From Alcanivorax sp. (GTDB taxonomy: Bacteria; Pseudomonadota; Gammaproteobacteria; Pseudomonadales; Alcanivoracaceae): a DNA stretch of 64,000 nucleotides. The position numbers and the translations under genes are program-made. The stretch lies in NCBI RefSeq assembly GCF_019431375.1, contig NZ_CP080267.1, positions 682,001-746,000 on the forward strand, read 5' to 3'. Below, piece after piece: positions 16,829-25,541 of this stretch; position 1 is the first letter of the stretch; each line of letters starts with the position of its first letter. The notes beneath the pieces are model-generated. The model saw only the letters and a list, made by a program, of their open reading frames with translations. It made no database searches and was not told the origin of the DNA.

Positions 16829-18061
16829 TTAGTGGTCGTGGGATGCGCCGGATTTTTCGATATCGGCCTTGATCAAATAGCTGTTTTCTACCACATACCG
16901 GTCACCGGCCTGTAGTCCGCCCAACACTTCGGTCAGGGTGCCGTCACTGCGGCCGAGTTCTAGCGGGCGAATTTCATAGGTATCGCCCACCTGGATAAAC
17001 ACCACGCTCCAGTCCCGAAAGGACTGCAGTGCACGATTTTCCACTGCCAGTGGCAGCTCAAGGGTCTCTACCACTATGTCCCCCGCCACCAGTAAGCCGG
17101 GGCTCAATGTGCCATCCGGGTTATCCACTTCCACACGGGCCAGGGAAGACGAAGCATTGCCCGGCGAAGGCAGCAGATGACCGATGCGAGCCTGTTGATC
17201 AAAGCCCTCGGCTTGCAGGTGTACTTTCTGATCGACCGCGACCTCGGTGCGCTGACCCGGAAATACCCGAAGCTCCGCCCACAAGGTCGTTAAATCGGCG
17301 ATCGCAAACAATGGTTGCTCACCGGCGATTTCACCCTCACTGATCTGCCGCTCAATCACCACGCCGTCTATGGGCGCACGCAGGTCATAAGTTTTGAGGC
17401 TTTCGTTGGATTCCACTTGCGCCAGCAAATCGCCTTTGGCAACCCGATCACCGAGGCGAGCATTTATCTTGGTGACGACGCCGGGGAAGCGGGCGCGCAC
17501 CCGTGCGAGTTGTTCAGGCGCGGTGGTGAGTTGCCCATAAGTGGTCAAGGTCTTCTCAATCGAGCCCGGACCGGCCTGGGTTGCTTGGATGCCGGCCTTT
17601 GCGGCAATGTCGGTTGCAATGCGGGTCCGACCTTCGTGGGATTCCCACTGCCAGTCGTATTGCGCACCGTTCAGGGCTACCATCACTTCCACATCAAAGG
17701 AATGGGGTTCGGTCACCACCCCGTCACCTAGCCAATAGTCTCCCTGGAAGGCAAAATCGAAGGTATCCACTTGCCCACCCAAGCGGGTGAGTCGGACGTT
17801 GAGGTCAACACCATCGGTAATGGGCTTTCCGCCATGTGTTACCCAGGCGCGGTACTCCGGGGGTACACCTTGCTCAAAAATCTGCAGCTCAACGGTAGTG
17901 TCGTCCTGCTTCAGTAACAACCCGCCATGGGGACCCTTGGTCTCGGGCGCGCTTGAGTGCACTTCTCCGTCGTCATCGTGCGTATCTTCGGAAGCGTGGA
18001 GAGGCGTGACGGCCAGACAGGTGGCCACCAGTATCCAGTAGAGTGGTTTTATCAATTGCAT
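16829..18061 (-). CDS. czcB: CzcB-like periplasmic adaptor
   Basis: Membrane fusion protein of 410 residues linking CzcA to CzcC. A signal peptide (up to HASEDTHDDDGE) leads into a His/Asp-rich N-terminal domain (GPHGGLLLKQDDTTVELQ) that is usual for metal-specific adaptors. A short hairpin with flanking lipoyl halves (ARVRARFPGVVTKINARLGD and YDLRAPIDGVVIERQISEGE), beta-barrel and membrane-proximal domains follow. The C-terminus ends KSGASHDH, another possible metal ligand. It lies 3 bp after czcC and 11 bp before czcA. Confidence 0.93.
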   Translation of the reverse strand: MQLIKPLYWILVATCLAVTPLHASEDTHDDDGEVHSSAPETKGPHGGLLLKQDDTTVELQIFEQGVPPEYRAWVTHGGKPITDGVDLNVRLTRLGGQVDTFDFAFQGDYWLGDGVVTEPHSFDVEVMVALNGAQYDWQWESHEGRTRIATDIAAKAGIQATQAGPGSIEKTLTTYGQLTTAPEQLARVRARFPGVVTKINARLGDRVAKGDLLAQVESNESLKTYDLRAPIDGVVIERQISEGEIAGEQPLFAIADLTTLWAELRVFPGQRTEVAVDQKVHLQAEGFDQQARIGHLLPSPGNASSSLARVEVDNPDGTLSPGLLVAGDIVVETLELPLAVENRALQSFRDWSVVFIQVGDTYEIRPLELGRSDGTLTEVLGGLQAGDRYVVENSYLIKADIEKSGASHDH

Positions 18062-18064
18062 GGT

Positions 18065-19390
18065 TCAATAATCCTGTGTTTGGTTAGCGGGCGTGGCCTG
18101 GCCTTGGGTCATGGACTGCGCCGTAAGCTGTTCGATAAGAGCCTGGTTGAGCAGCGCCGTGGCGGCTGCTTCGACGAGTGCCTCGCGGGCCGAGAGCAGT
18201 TCGCGCTGAGCGGCGGTCCACTCCACGTAGCTGTAGCGGCCGCGTTCATAGGCTTGCTGGGTAAGCTCTAGCGCCTTGGTTAAATCGGGCAGCACCGCAT
18301 CACGCAGCTGCTCAACGGCGGCAATGTTTTGTTGGCGGGTGTGGTAAGCCTCGAACAACAGGGAGTGCAGTTGCAGCAGCGCGCTCTGTTGGCGGTATTC
18401 CACCTCGTCACGCGCCGCCGTGGCGGCCTGCACTTCTCCACGGTTCCGGCTTCCGGCAAACAGTGGCATCGACACCCCGGCCACGAACGCGGTATCGCCT
18501 GTCTCCTCAAAACGGCGGGCGCCGACTTGCCAGCGAATATCACTTTCCGATTGGCTTTTTGCTAACTGGATCTCGGCATCGCGCATCCGCCGCTCGCTGG
18601 CGTAAACCCGGATCATCGGACTTTCGCTGGCCAGCTGGTACAGCACCTCGAAACGCTCGCCAGGCTCAAACCGGAATAGGTCTCCCTGCAACCGCTGAAA
18701 ATCCACCTGCGTTTCGCCCCACAGCGAGGCCAGCGCCATCTTTCGCTTCTCGTACTCCGTTTGCAGGGCGGAATGGGCGATGCGATTCTGGGAGAGCGCG
18801 GCCTTGGCGCGCAAGACTTCAGCGTCGGGCGCCGCGCCTTGCTTGGCGCGACCGGTGACCGTGTTGAGGGTCGCCTCGCTCAATTCCACAGCCTGGGCGG
18901 CCAATGCGAGCTTTTCCTGCAGGGCTAGGGCGGCGACATAGCGCTGAGTTACCTGGCCCAACACATCCAGGGTCTCCGCCTCACGTTCGGCCTCCATCAG
19001 ATCATAGCGGGAGCTCACAGCGCTCATTCGAGCCCGGCGTTTGCCTCCAAGCTCAATGACCGAGGATAGCGACAGGGTGTATTCCGCCCCATCGACACCT
19101 TGCAGGGCACCGCTACCGAGGATATTCTCCACCTCCAGGCCTGCTTCATAAGCCGGTGCCTGATCGGCCGAAAGGCGTTTTCCCTCAAGCCCCTGCAAGC
19201 GAAAGTCGAATACCCGCAGACCGGGATTGTGCGTCATCGCCCGGGAGAGGGCCTTGGGCAGGGTTAGAGGCGCATCGGCGGCGTGAACCGCGGTAACTCT
19301 GAACGCCAGCGCTAAGAGGAATAAAAAAAGGACACAAATCTGACGCGGCAGTAAACGCCGCCCAGCACTCTTGGGCGTGCAAAAAAGCAT
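18065..19390 (-). CDS. czcC: CzcC-like outer-membrane efflux protein
   Basis: TolC-type outer-membrane channel of 441 residues for the Czc pump. A long signal region (ILFLLALAFRVTAVHAADAP type) precedes two repeats of long helices rich in Ala, Gln and Glu (ALSRAMTHNPGLRVFDFRLQ near residue 45; ALELTQQAYERGRYSYVEW near 390). It opens the czcCBA operon, about 60 bp downstream of the CzcI-like gene. Family assignment is firm; the metal specificity follows from neighbours. Confidence 0.92.
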   Translation of the reverse strand: MLFCTPKSAGRRLLPRQICVLFLFLLALAFRVTAVHAADAPLTLPKALSRAMTHNPGLRVFDFRLQGLEGKRLSADQAPAYEAGLEVENILGSGALQGVDGAEYTLSLSSVIELGGKRRARMSAVSSRYDLMEAEREAETLDVLGQVTQRYVAALALQEKLALAAQAVELSEATLNTVTGRAKQGAAPDAEVLRAKAALSQNRIAHSALQTEYEKRKMALASLWGETQVDFQRLQGDLFRFEPGERFEVLYQLASESPMIRVYASERRMRDAEIQLAKSQSESDIRWQVGARRFEETGDTAFVAGVSMPLFAGSRNRGEVQAATAARDEVEYRQQSALLQLHSLLFEAYHTRQQNIAAVEQLRDAVLPDLTKALELTQQAYERGRYSYVEWTAAQRELLSAREALVEAAATALLNQALIEQLTAQSMTQGQATPANQTQDY

Positions 19391-19450
19391 GGAACTTCTC
19401 CTACGAAGATCTAAATGACAAATGTTCCCTGGATGGGGTGCGTCGTAGGC

Positions 19451-19837
19451 TTAGGCGATGGGAGGGCGGAGCAGGGAGGGTGGGATGACTGAAGTATGAC
19501 GGGCTTGATAGTCGGACAAGCGCTGACCGGCGGACAAAACGGCAATATCCGTTGCCGCGCTCACCAGCACCATGTGAAAATGGGCATGGTTTTGATGGCA
19601 ATGATCGGACGCGTGATCTCGCGAAGGGTCCGATGAGGTCGAAGACTCCTCCATTTCCAGAGTGACCGAGTCAAGGAGGACGTCTTCATGGGAATGCCCG
19701 TGATCATGAGCGTGATAAGGCGTAGCGGGATAATGAGGTTGATTTATATCGCCAATAGCTGCCAGTGACTGCAGCGCAATCACCAGTGCTAATACGATTG
19801 TTAACCAACGATTCATTATCAAAACAGACCGACTCAT
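19451..19837 (-). CDS. CzcI-like small His-rich exported protein
   Basis: Protein of up to 128 residues. After a hydrophobic N-terminus (MNRWLTIVLALVIALQSLAA) come His-rich motifs HAHDHGHSHED and HCHQNHAHFH. It ends with a Pro-rich tail (PPSLLRPPIA) that is typical of small leader genes upstream of czc/cus operons. CzcI-type proteins are periplasmic and influence induction of the pump genes. The second ATG (19816) begins the signal peptide and is an equally good start. It heads the czcCBA operon and has a functional analogue before cusC at 29753-30127. Confidence 0.78.
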   Translation of the reverse strand: MSRSVLIMNRWLTIVLALVIALQSLAAIGDINQPHYPATPYHAHDHGHSHEDVLLDSVTLEMEESSTSSDPSRDHASDHCHQNHAHFHMVLVSAATDIAVLSAGQRLSDYQARHTSVIPPSLLRPPIA

Positions 19838-19932
19838 AAAAATGGATGCTGGATACTAACAATAAAACGCGAGAATCAAAAGCCCATTGTCCCATTCAGA
19901 TATCGATAGCGATTACGAGTCCGGAGAATGCG

Positions 19933-20940
19933 TTACGGGGATAACATGATGGATGCCATCTTTTCCATCAATATCACCGTCGCGTTGTTAGACAATTGCT
20001 GACCTTCTTCAATATATTCCCAGACTGTGGCGTCGCTCTTCCAACCTCCCTGTTTTTTAATTAGCTCAAAATCCACCCGTTCCCGTGCTGCCGACGTGGA
20101 CAGGCCTCGGCGGAAGCTATGGCTGCTCAGGTCCGGTACAAAATCGAACTGGCAGGCCTTTCCCAAAGTTTTGAGCAGGTCGTTGATTGCGCCTGGATTC
20201 AGGGCTTTTTCGTGCACTTGATCCCACCGATTGACGGGTCTGAACAGAGGGCCATCCTCAACGCTGGCCACCTCCATCCATGCCTTAATCGCTGTGGCAG
20301 GACAGCAGTTTTCGGCACCAAAAGGTAGGGCTCGGGCGAACCCGGTTGCTTGCTGATCAGTCTTCGAGCGCGGCAAGCGGATAATCAGGCCTTCTGGCTC
20401 CCACGCTAGATCGCTGACTTGTATGGCCACTAATTCGCTCCGTCGAAAGGCCCCGAAAAAGCCCGTCAACACCAGGGCTATATCTCGGAAATTCTTCTTG
20501 CTATCGGGCAAGCGCCGCAAATGCTTCACCATCTGAGCGATGTGTTCCAGGCGCAGCGCCTTGGCTTTTCGCTTGGGCTGGCCATGGGTGCGGCGAATAC
20601 CTTCCATGGTTTTGCGCACCAACGGATCGCGCACGGGATCGATCAGGCTCTGGTGGTGGTGCCATTGGCTGATGGCCGTGAGGTGGACATCCAGGGTCCG
20701 AGCGTTGAGGGAGTCGGCTTTGGCTAACAGGTAGCGCACCACAGTATTCCGATCCGTTGGTAGTCTTCCACCCCATTTTTCGAACTGCCGGATCGCCGAG
20801 CGGTAAGCTTTTCGCGTGCTGTCTGAAGTGGCTGCCTGGAGGTAGTGCCGCAGTGACTCAGCTTCCTGATAGGTAGTCAGGCTTGACTCTTCATTACGTA
20901 ACGATAAGTCGGTGGCCATTTCTGGTGATTCGCGGTTCAT
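19933..20940 (-). CDS. tnpS: TnpS-like tyrosine recombinase (cointegrate resolution)
   Basis: Site-specific recombinase of 335 residues that should resolve transposition cointegrates at the adjacent site. It has a core-binding domain (SDSTRKAYRSAIRQFEKWGG) and a catalytic domain with Arg in GFFGAFRRSELVAIQVSDL, the box SHSFRRGLSTSAA and the final Tyr in ATVWEYIEE. The frame opens further to 21081, but that start lacks a ribosome site and runs towards the presumed recombination site. The ATG at 20940 has AGGA close upstream and gives a length near Tn4651 TnpS. It is transcribed divergently from tnpT, as in Tn4651. Confidence 0.88.
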   Translation of the reverse strand: MNRESPEMATDLSLRNEESSLTTYQEAESLRHYLQAATSDSTRKAYRSAIRQFEKWGGRLPTDRNTVVRYLLAKADSLNARTLDVHLTAISQWHHHQSLIDPVRDPLVRKTMEGIRRTHGQPKRKAKALRLEHIAQMVKHLRRLPDSKKNFRDIALVLTGFFGAFRRSELVAIQVSDLAWEPEGLIIRLPRSKTDQQATGFARALPFGAENCCPATAIKAWMEVASVEDGPLFRPVNRWDQVHEKALNPGAINDLLKTLGKACQFDFVPDLSSHSFRRGLSTSAARERVDFELIKKQGGWKSDATVWEYIEEGQQLSNNATVILMEKMASIMLSP

Positions 20941-21092
20941 TGGATTCCTATTGAAGACGGCAGAAAGGGGGCGATGTACCGGCGTTACAAGCTGAAAATT
21001 TTCAACCAAATACTTTAACCCACGATAACGCTCATTATCGATGCTTATATTCAGTAATTCAAGCGGTATCAAAATACACAAATATAATGTTA

Positions 21093-21111
21093 TATTACGT
21101 GATACGTAATA
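21093..21111. other. Candidate rst resolution site between tnpS and tnpT
   Basis: Perfect 7-bp arms (TATTACG / CGTAATA) flank a 5-bp spacer, the geometry of a tyrosine-recombinase core. It lies in the divergent tnpS-tnpT gap, where Tn4651 carries its resolution site. A partly overlapping ACGTAATACGTAA repeat continues rightwards and could be a TnpT site. Confidence 0.55.
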
Positions 21112-21140
21112 CGTAACGAAATAATCTCAGAGGAACTACA

Positions 21141-22190
21141 ATGGCCCGTGCAGGAGTGACTTACTATGATATTGTTAAAGCCGCAGAAACCATCAAAGCC
21201 GGCGACCAAGAACCCACGGTTGATCGGGTGCGCGAGCAACTAGGTACTGGGAGCAGAAGCACCATCGCTCCGTTATTGAAGCGCTGGCGGTCAGACAACG
21301 ACGGCGCTGCCGAGGTTAGTGGACTGCCACGTGACTTGGTGGAAGTAGTGAAATCCCTGCACGAACGGATGCAGCAAATGGCTGACCAACGCATCGACCA
21401 AATCCGGCAAGAATTCGATGCTTTGAATGACGAACGCCACAAAAGGTTAACCGAAGCAAACACCTCCATCGTACAACTGACTGCGCGTCTACAGGACATG
21501 GGAGTTCAGCTAGAGCTGCTTAATGAAGAAAAACGTCAGCAAAGTCGGTCTTTGGAAGATACCCGAGTCGCCCTTGCCAAAGCGGAGTCCCAGCGGGACG
21601 AAGCGATAGCGCGATCCACTGAATTGAAAAAAACCGTCACTGAGCTTAAGCAGGAAAACCGAGACATTCGCGATCATTTTGAGCATTACCAGCAACGAAC
21701 TGCCGCAGACCGTCAGCAGGAGCGCGAACAGTTCCGTTCGGCTAGCCAGGGGTTGAAAGATCAGATCCAGGATCTGCAACATCGGCTGGCCCAAGCTGAG
21801 TCAAGGTCGTCAGATCTGTTTGGCGCCAACGCGCAATTGCGACAAAGGGTCCATGAACTTGAGCAGGCCAATGCTGCATTGAACAGTGAGCTAAGCCGAA
21901 AGACCGAGGATATCCGGAACCTGAAACGTGACCTCGAAAAAGCTTTGGCGAAGAGCGGTGAATATCAGAGTAAAAACGAGCAGCTGGCCGAAAAAATAGC
22001 AGCACTCACCAGTCAGAAAGCATATCTAGATAAAGAAGTGGCTGTGTTATACCAAGCATTGGAAGCCACCAAAACCGAACTGAAAACTACCCAGGATAAA
22101 GTGGCGCTTCTGACCGACGAGAATAAGGTGATTCTTCAAGAAAAAGCCGTGATTCAGGGGCAGTTTAAACAACTCCAGAACTCGCTGTAA
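21141..22190 (+). CDS. tnpT: TnpT-like (KfrA_N) coiled-coil DNA-binding protein
   Basis: Partner of the tyrosine recombinase in Tn4651-type resolution, 349 residues. The N-terminal 110 residues match the KfrA_N/plasmid replication-region DNA-binding domain (TVDRVREQLGTGSRSTIAPL, LLKRWRSDNDG). The rest is one long coiled coil of Glu/Gln/Lys/Leu heptads to the C-terminus. Family knowledge: TnpT binds beside the core site and stimulates TnpS. It lies divergent from tnpS and its stop is 97 bp from the right inverted repeat. Confidence 0.85.
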   Translation: MARAGVTYYDIVKAAETIKAGDQEPTVDRVREQLGTGSRSTIAPLLKRWRSDNDGAAEVSGLPRDLVEVVKSLHERMQQMADQRIDQIRQEFDALNDERHKRLTEANTSIVQLTARLQDMGVQLELLNEEKRQQSRSLEDTRVALAKAESQRDEAIARSTELKKTVTELKQENRDIRDHFEHYQQRTAADRQQEREQFRSASQGLKDQIQDLQHRLAQAESRSSDLFGANAQLRQRVHELEQANAALNSELSRKTEDIRNLKRDLEKALAKSGEYQSKNEQLAEKIAALTSQKAYLDKEVAVLYQALEATKTELKTTQDKVALLTDENKVILQEKAVIQGQFKQLQNSL

Positions 22191-22287
22191 TGAAGGGGCA
22201 GGCTTTTGGCGTGATCGGAAATGCCACTCGAAGTTATGCAAATAGCGCCTAAGCAAGATTATTGTTTATTATCAATAGGTTATTGGT

Positions 22288-22325
22288 GAAGTGGCTAAAT
22301 TCAACGCTTTTACCGGCCGAACCTC
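22288..22325. repeat. Right terminal inverted repeat of the Tn3-family transposon
   Basis: Reads GAAGTGGCTAAATTCAACGC and ends CCGGCCGAACCTC, the imperfect reverse complement of the left repeat. The CTGAT duplication follows at 22326-22330, then CCGGC completes the interrupted palindrome. Confidence 0.93.
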
Positions 22326-22357
22326 CTGATCCGGCGCCAAGACTAGGAGATTACCAC

Positions 22358-22374
22358 CCAAGCTTTAAGCTTGG
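22358..22374 (-). terminator. Tight palindrome at the 3' end of the cus operon
   Basis: CCAAGCTT-T-AAGCTTGG directly follows the cusA stop codon. The one-base loop makes a long hairpin unlikely, so the terminator of the operon may instead have been the palindrome 23 bp further on, which the transposon split. Confidence 0.35.
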
Positions 22375-25300
22375 TCAATCCGGATTCCTATCACGTCGTT
22401 GCATCAGCAGATAGGCTGCGGGCAGTACGAAAAGTGATAACAAAGGTGCTGTTACCATCCCTCCTACCATGGGCGCAGCAATGCGGCTCATGATCTCGCT
22501 ACCTGTACCTCCCCCCCAGAAAATCGGAAGAAGGCCGGCAATAATAACAGCTACAGTCATCGCCTTAGGTCGAACACGTAATACCGCGCCATCACGGATA
22601 GCACCCATCAAGGCAGCTTCATCCTTTTGGCCCTGCTCCTGTCTCTCCTGCCACGCCTGCTTTAGGTACAGCAACATGATTACGCCAAACTCGGCAGCGA
22701 CACCCGCCAGGGCGATGAAGCCGACACCAGTAGCCACTGACAGGTTGTAGTCCAACAGATACAAGAACCAGATACCACCGGTCACCGCGAACGGTAACGT
22801 CGCCATAATCAGCAAGGCTTCACCGACACGGCGAAAGGTCAGGAATAACAGTACGAAAATAATCAGTAAGGTCGCCGGCACCACCACTTTCAGTCTCGCA
22901 TTGGCCCGCTCCAGGAACTCAAACTGACCGGCAAAGGACAAGCTGACGCCCTCTGGCAGCCTGACTCCATCATTCACTGAGGCACGTAGATCATCCACTA
23001 CCGAGGCTAGGTCACGCCCCCGAACATCGATATACACCCACCCAGACAGTCGGCCATTCTCACTTTTCAACATCGGTGGCCCATCGGTAATCTTGATATC
23101 CGCCACGGTTCCGAGGGTAATTTGTTTTCCTTCGGGAGTGACTATGGGCAAATCGCGTAAGCGATGCACCGTGTCGCGCCACTCGCGAGGATATCGAAGG
23201 CTGATCGGGTAACGCTCCAGCCCTTCCACTGTCTCACCGATGTTTTCACCACCAATCAAACCACTGACAACCGACTGAATATCCGCGATGTTGAGGCCAT
23301 ACTGAGCCGCAATGCCACGCCGAATATCGATATCCACATAACGACCACCAGTCAACCGTTCAGCCAATGCTGAGGAGACACCGGGTACTTGTTTGGCTAC
23401 CTGTTCGATTTGACGGCTCACCTGGTCAATGATCTCTAGGTCATTACCCGCTACTTTGATGCCAATTGGGCTCTTGATGCCAGTGGCAAGCATGTCGATA
23501 CGATTGCGTATCGGAGGAATCCAGATATTTGCCAGTCCAGGCACGCGTACAATACGGTCCAGCTCTTCGACAAGCTTCTCCGTTGTCATGCCTTCACGCC
23601 ATTGGTCCTTGGGCTTGAAACGGATGGTGGTTTCAAACATCGTCAATGGTGCAGGGTCAGTCGCTGTCCGCGCACGCCCCGCCTTGCCGAACACCTGCTC
23701 CACCTCAGGCACCGTTTTGATCAACCGATCGGTCTGCTGTAGAAGCTCGGTAGCTTTTTGTGCTGACAAGCCTGGTAAGGCACTTGGCATATACAGCAAA
23801 TCGCCCTCATCCAGCGGTGGCAAAAATTCACCACCAAGCTGACTTAGCGGCCAAAAGGCGGTAACAAAAACTAAACCGGCAACCAGCAAGGTGGTTTTCG
23901 GCCACGCCAAGACTCGCTCTAGTACGGGTTGATAACAACTAATCAAAAAGCGACTGATTGGATTACTTTCCTCGGAAGGTATCTTTCCCCGAATCCAGTA
24001 CCCCATTAACAGTGGAACCAATGTCACCGATAGGCCGGCTGCCGCCGCCATAGCCCAGGTTTTGGTAAATGCCAGTGGGCCAAATAGCCGCCCTTCCTGT
24101 GCTTCCAAGGTAAAGACAGGAATAAACGACAAGGTAATAATTAGCAACGAGAAGAACAGCGCTGGCCCCACTTCGACAGCTGCTTGCTCTATGACTCGCC
24201 AATGCGCATTACCAGTCAGAGATTGCCCTGGGTTATCCCGATGCCAAATCTCAATTTTCTTGTGAGCGTTTTCGATTAACACCACTGCTGCATCCACCAT
24301 AGCGCCGATAGCGATAGCAATGCCGCCAAGCGACATGATATTGGCATTGATACCCTGGTAACGCATCACAATAAAGGCAGCAAGGATTCCCAGCGGTAGG
24401 GAAATGATGGCCACCAGTGACGAACGCAAATGGCCAAGAAACAATACGCACACCAGTGCAACTACAATGAACTCTTCAATCAATTTGTAACTGAGGTTTG
24501 TTACCGCTCGATCAATCAGCTCACTTCGATCATAGGTGGTGACGATCTCAACCCCTTCCGGCAAGCTTTCCCGCAGTGTCTCAAGTCGCTCATGCACGGC
24601 AGATAGCACGGCGCGGGCGTTCTTGCCTGAACGCAGAATGACGACCCCGCCGACGACTTCCCCTTCACCGTCCAGCTCGGCAATACCACGCCGCATCTCC
24701 GGACCAAGGCGAATCTGCGCCACATCTCCAAGCTGTACTGGCACTCCATCAACCAGTTTTAGTGGGATTTTTCGGAAATCCTCGAGTGACTGAAGGTAGC
24801 CACTGGAGCGCACCATGAACTCCGCTTCGCCCAGCGTCAGCACTGCTCCCCCGGTTTCCTGGTTAGCTTGTTCTATCGCCTTGCGTACTTGTTGATGACT
24901 GATCCCATGGCTGGCGAGTTTGACCGGGTCAGGGACTACCTGATATTCACGTACCATGCCGCCTATGGTTGCCACTTCTGCAACGTCAGGCAGAGTCTGC
25001 AGCTCGTATTTTAGAAACCAGTCCTGTATCGAGGTTAGTTGCGATAGATCATGCTGGCCGGTGCGATCGATCAATGCGTACTGATAAATCCAGCCGACAC
25101 CGGTAGCGTCTGGCCCAAGTGATGGTCGTGCTGTACGCGGCAATTCAGACTGGACCTGACTAAGGTATTCCAACACCCGTGAGCGTGCCCAATACAAGTC
25201 GGTACCATCTTCAAACAACACGTAAACATAACTATCACCGAAGAACGAGTAACCACGTACTGTGCGCGCACCTGGCACGGCCAGCATGGTGGTGGCAAGT

Positions 25301-25461
25301 GGATAGGTAACCTGTTTTTCCACCAGCTGCGGTGCCTGACCTGGGTAACTGGTGCGGATAATCACCTGTACATCGGACAGATCCGGTAAAGCATCTACGG
25401 GGGTATTGTTGATAGACCAGATCCCCCACGCACTCATGAACAGCGTCGCCAGCAGCACCAA
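22375..25461 (-). CDS. cusA: CusA-like copper/silver RND permease, 5' end cut off by an IS
   Basis: HME-RND pump exporting Cu+/Ag+ from periplasm and cytosol through CusB and CusC. The frame begins in TM1 (VLLATLFMSAWGIW) and continues with the CusA pattern NTPVDALPDLSDVQVIIRTS. The TM4 motif SLGGIAIAIGAMVDAAVVLIEN is of the CusA type, and Met-containing segments occur in the porter domain. The first 12 codons lie beyond the IS at 26624-26658; joining them restores a normal start. Translation from an internal TTG at 25461 would lose the start of TM1, so the pump is probably impaired unless rescued. Confidence 0.9.
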   Translation of the reverse strand: MVLLATLFMSAWGIWSINNTPVDALPDLSDVQVIIRTSYPGQAPQLVEKQVTYPLATTMLAVPGARTVRGYSFFGDSYVYVLFEDGTDLYWARSRVLEYLSQVQSELPRTARPSLGPDATGVGWIYQYALIDRTGQHDLSQLTSIQDWFLKYELQTLPDVAEVATIGGMVREYQVVPDPVKLASHGISHQQVRKAIEQANQETGGAVLTLGEAEFMVRSSGYLQSLEDFRKIPLKLVDGVPVQLGDVAQIRLGPEMRRGIAELDGEGEVVGGVVILRSGKNARAVLSAVHERLETLRESLPEGVEIVTTYDRSELIDRAVTNLSYKLIEEFIVVALVCVLFLGHLRSSLVAIISLPLGILAAFIVMRYQGINANIMSLGGIAIAIGAMVDAAVVLIENAHKKIEIWHRDNPGQSLTGNAHWRVIEQAAVEVGPALFFSLLIITLSFIPVFTLEAQEGRLFGPLAFTKTWAMAAAAGLSVTLVPLLMGYWIRGKIPSEESNPISRFLISCYQPVLERVLAWPKTTLLVAGLVFVTAFWPLSQLGGEFLPPLDEGDLLYMPSALPGLSAQKATELLQQTDRLIKTVPEVEQVFGKAGRARTATDPAPLTMFETTIRFKPKDQWREGMTTEKLVEELDRIVRVPGLANIWIPPIRNRIDMLATGIKSPIGIKVAGNDLEIIDQVSRQIEQVAKQVPGVSSALAERLTGGRYVDIDIRRGIAAQYGLNIADIQSVVSGLIGGENIGETVEGLERYPISLRYPREWRDTVHRLRDLPIVTPEGKQITLGTVADIKITDGPPMLKSENGRLSGWVYIDVRGRDLASVVDDLRASVNDGVRLPEGVSLSFAGQFEFLERANARLKVVVPATLLIIFVLLFLTFRRVGEALLIMATLPFAVTGGIWFLYLLDYNLSVATGVGFIALAGVAAEFGVIMLLYLKQAWQERQEQGQKDEAALMGAIRDGAVLRVRPKAMTVAVIIAGLLPIFWGGGTGSEIMSRIAAPMVGGMVTAPLLSLFVLPAAYLLMQRRDRNPD

Positions 25462-25541
25462 AAATCGGTTAGGGAACCTCTGAAAAACTCCCCGACTTTG
25501 CCATAATCAGGGCTTTCTATCAGCCACTTTCCGGGAATGCC

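Larger units (their letters stand above)
7512..22325. mobile_element. Complete Tn3-family transposon (Tn4651-like) with a Czc-type metal-resistance cargo
   Basis: The element is 14,814 bp long, bounded by 38-bp inverted repeats with three mismatches and flanked by a direct CTGAT duplication. A 5-bp duplication is the hallmark of Tn3-family insertion. The transposase gene ends 27 bp inside the left repeat. A tyrosine recombinase and a divergent coiled-coil protein sit at the right end. This separated arrangement with a TnpS/TnpT-type resolution system is that of Tn4651. The cargo between them is a czc operon with accessory membrane genes, mostly reading leftwards. All parts look intact, so the element may still be mobile. 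Confidence 0.93.
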
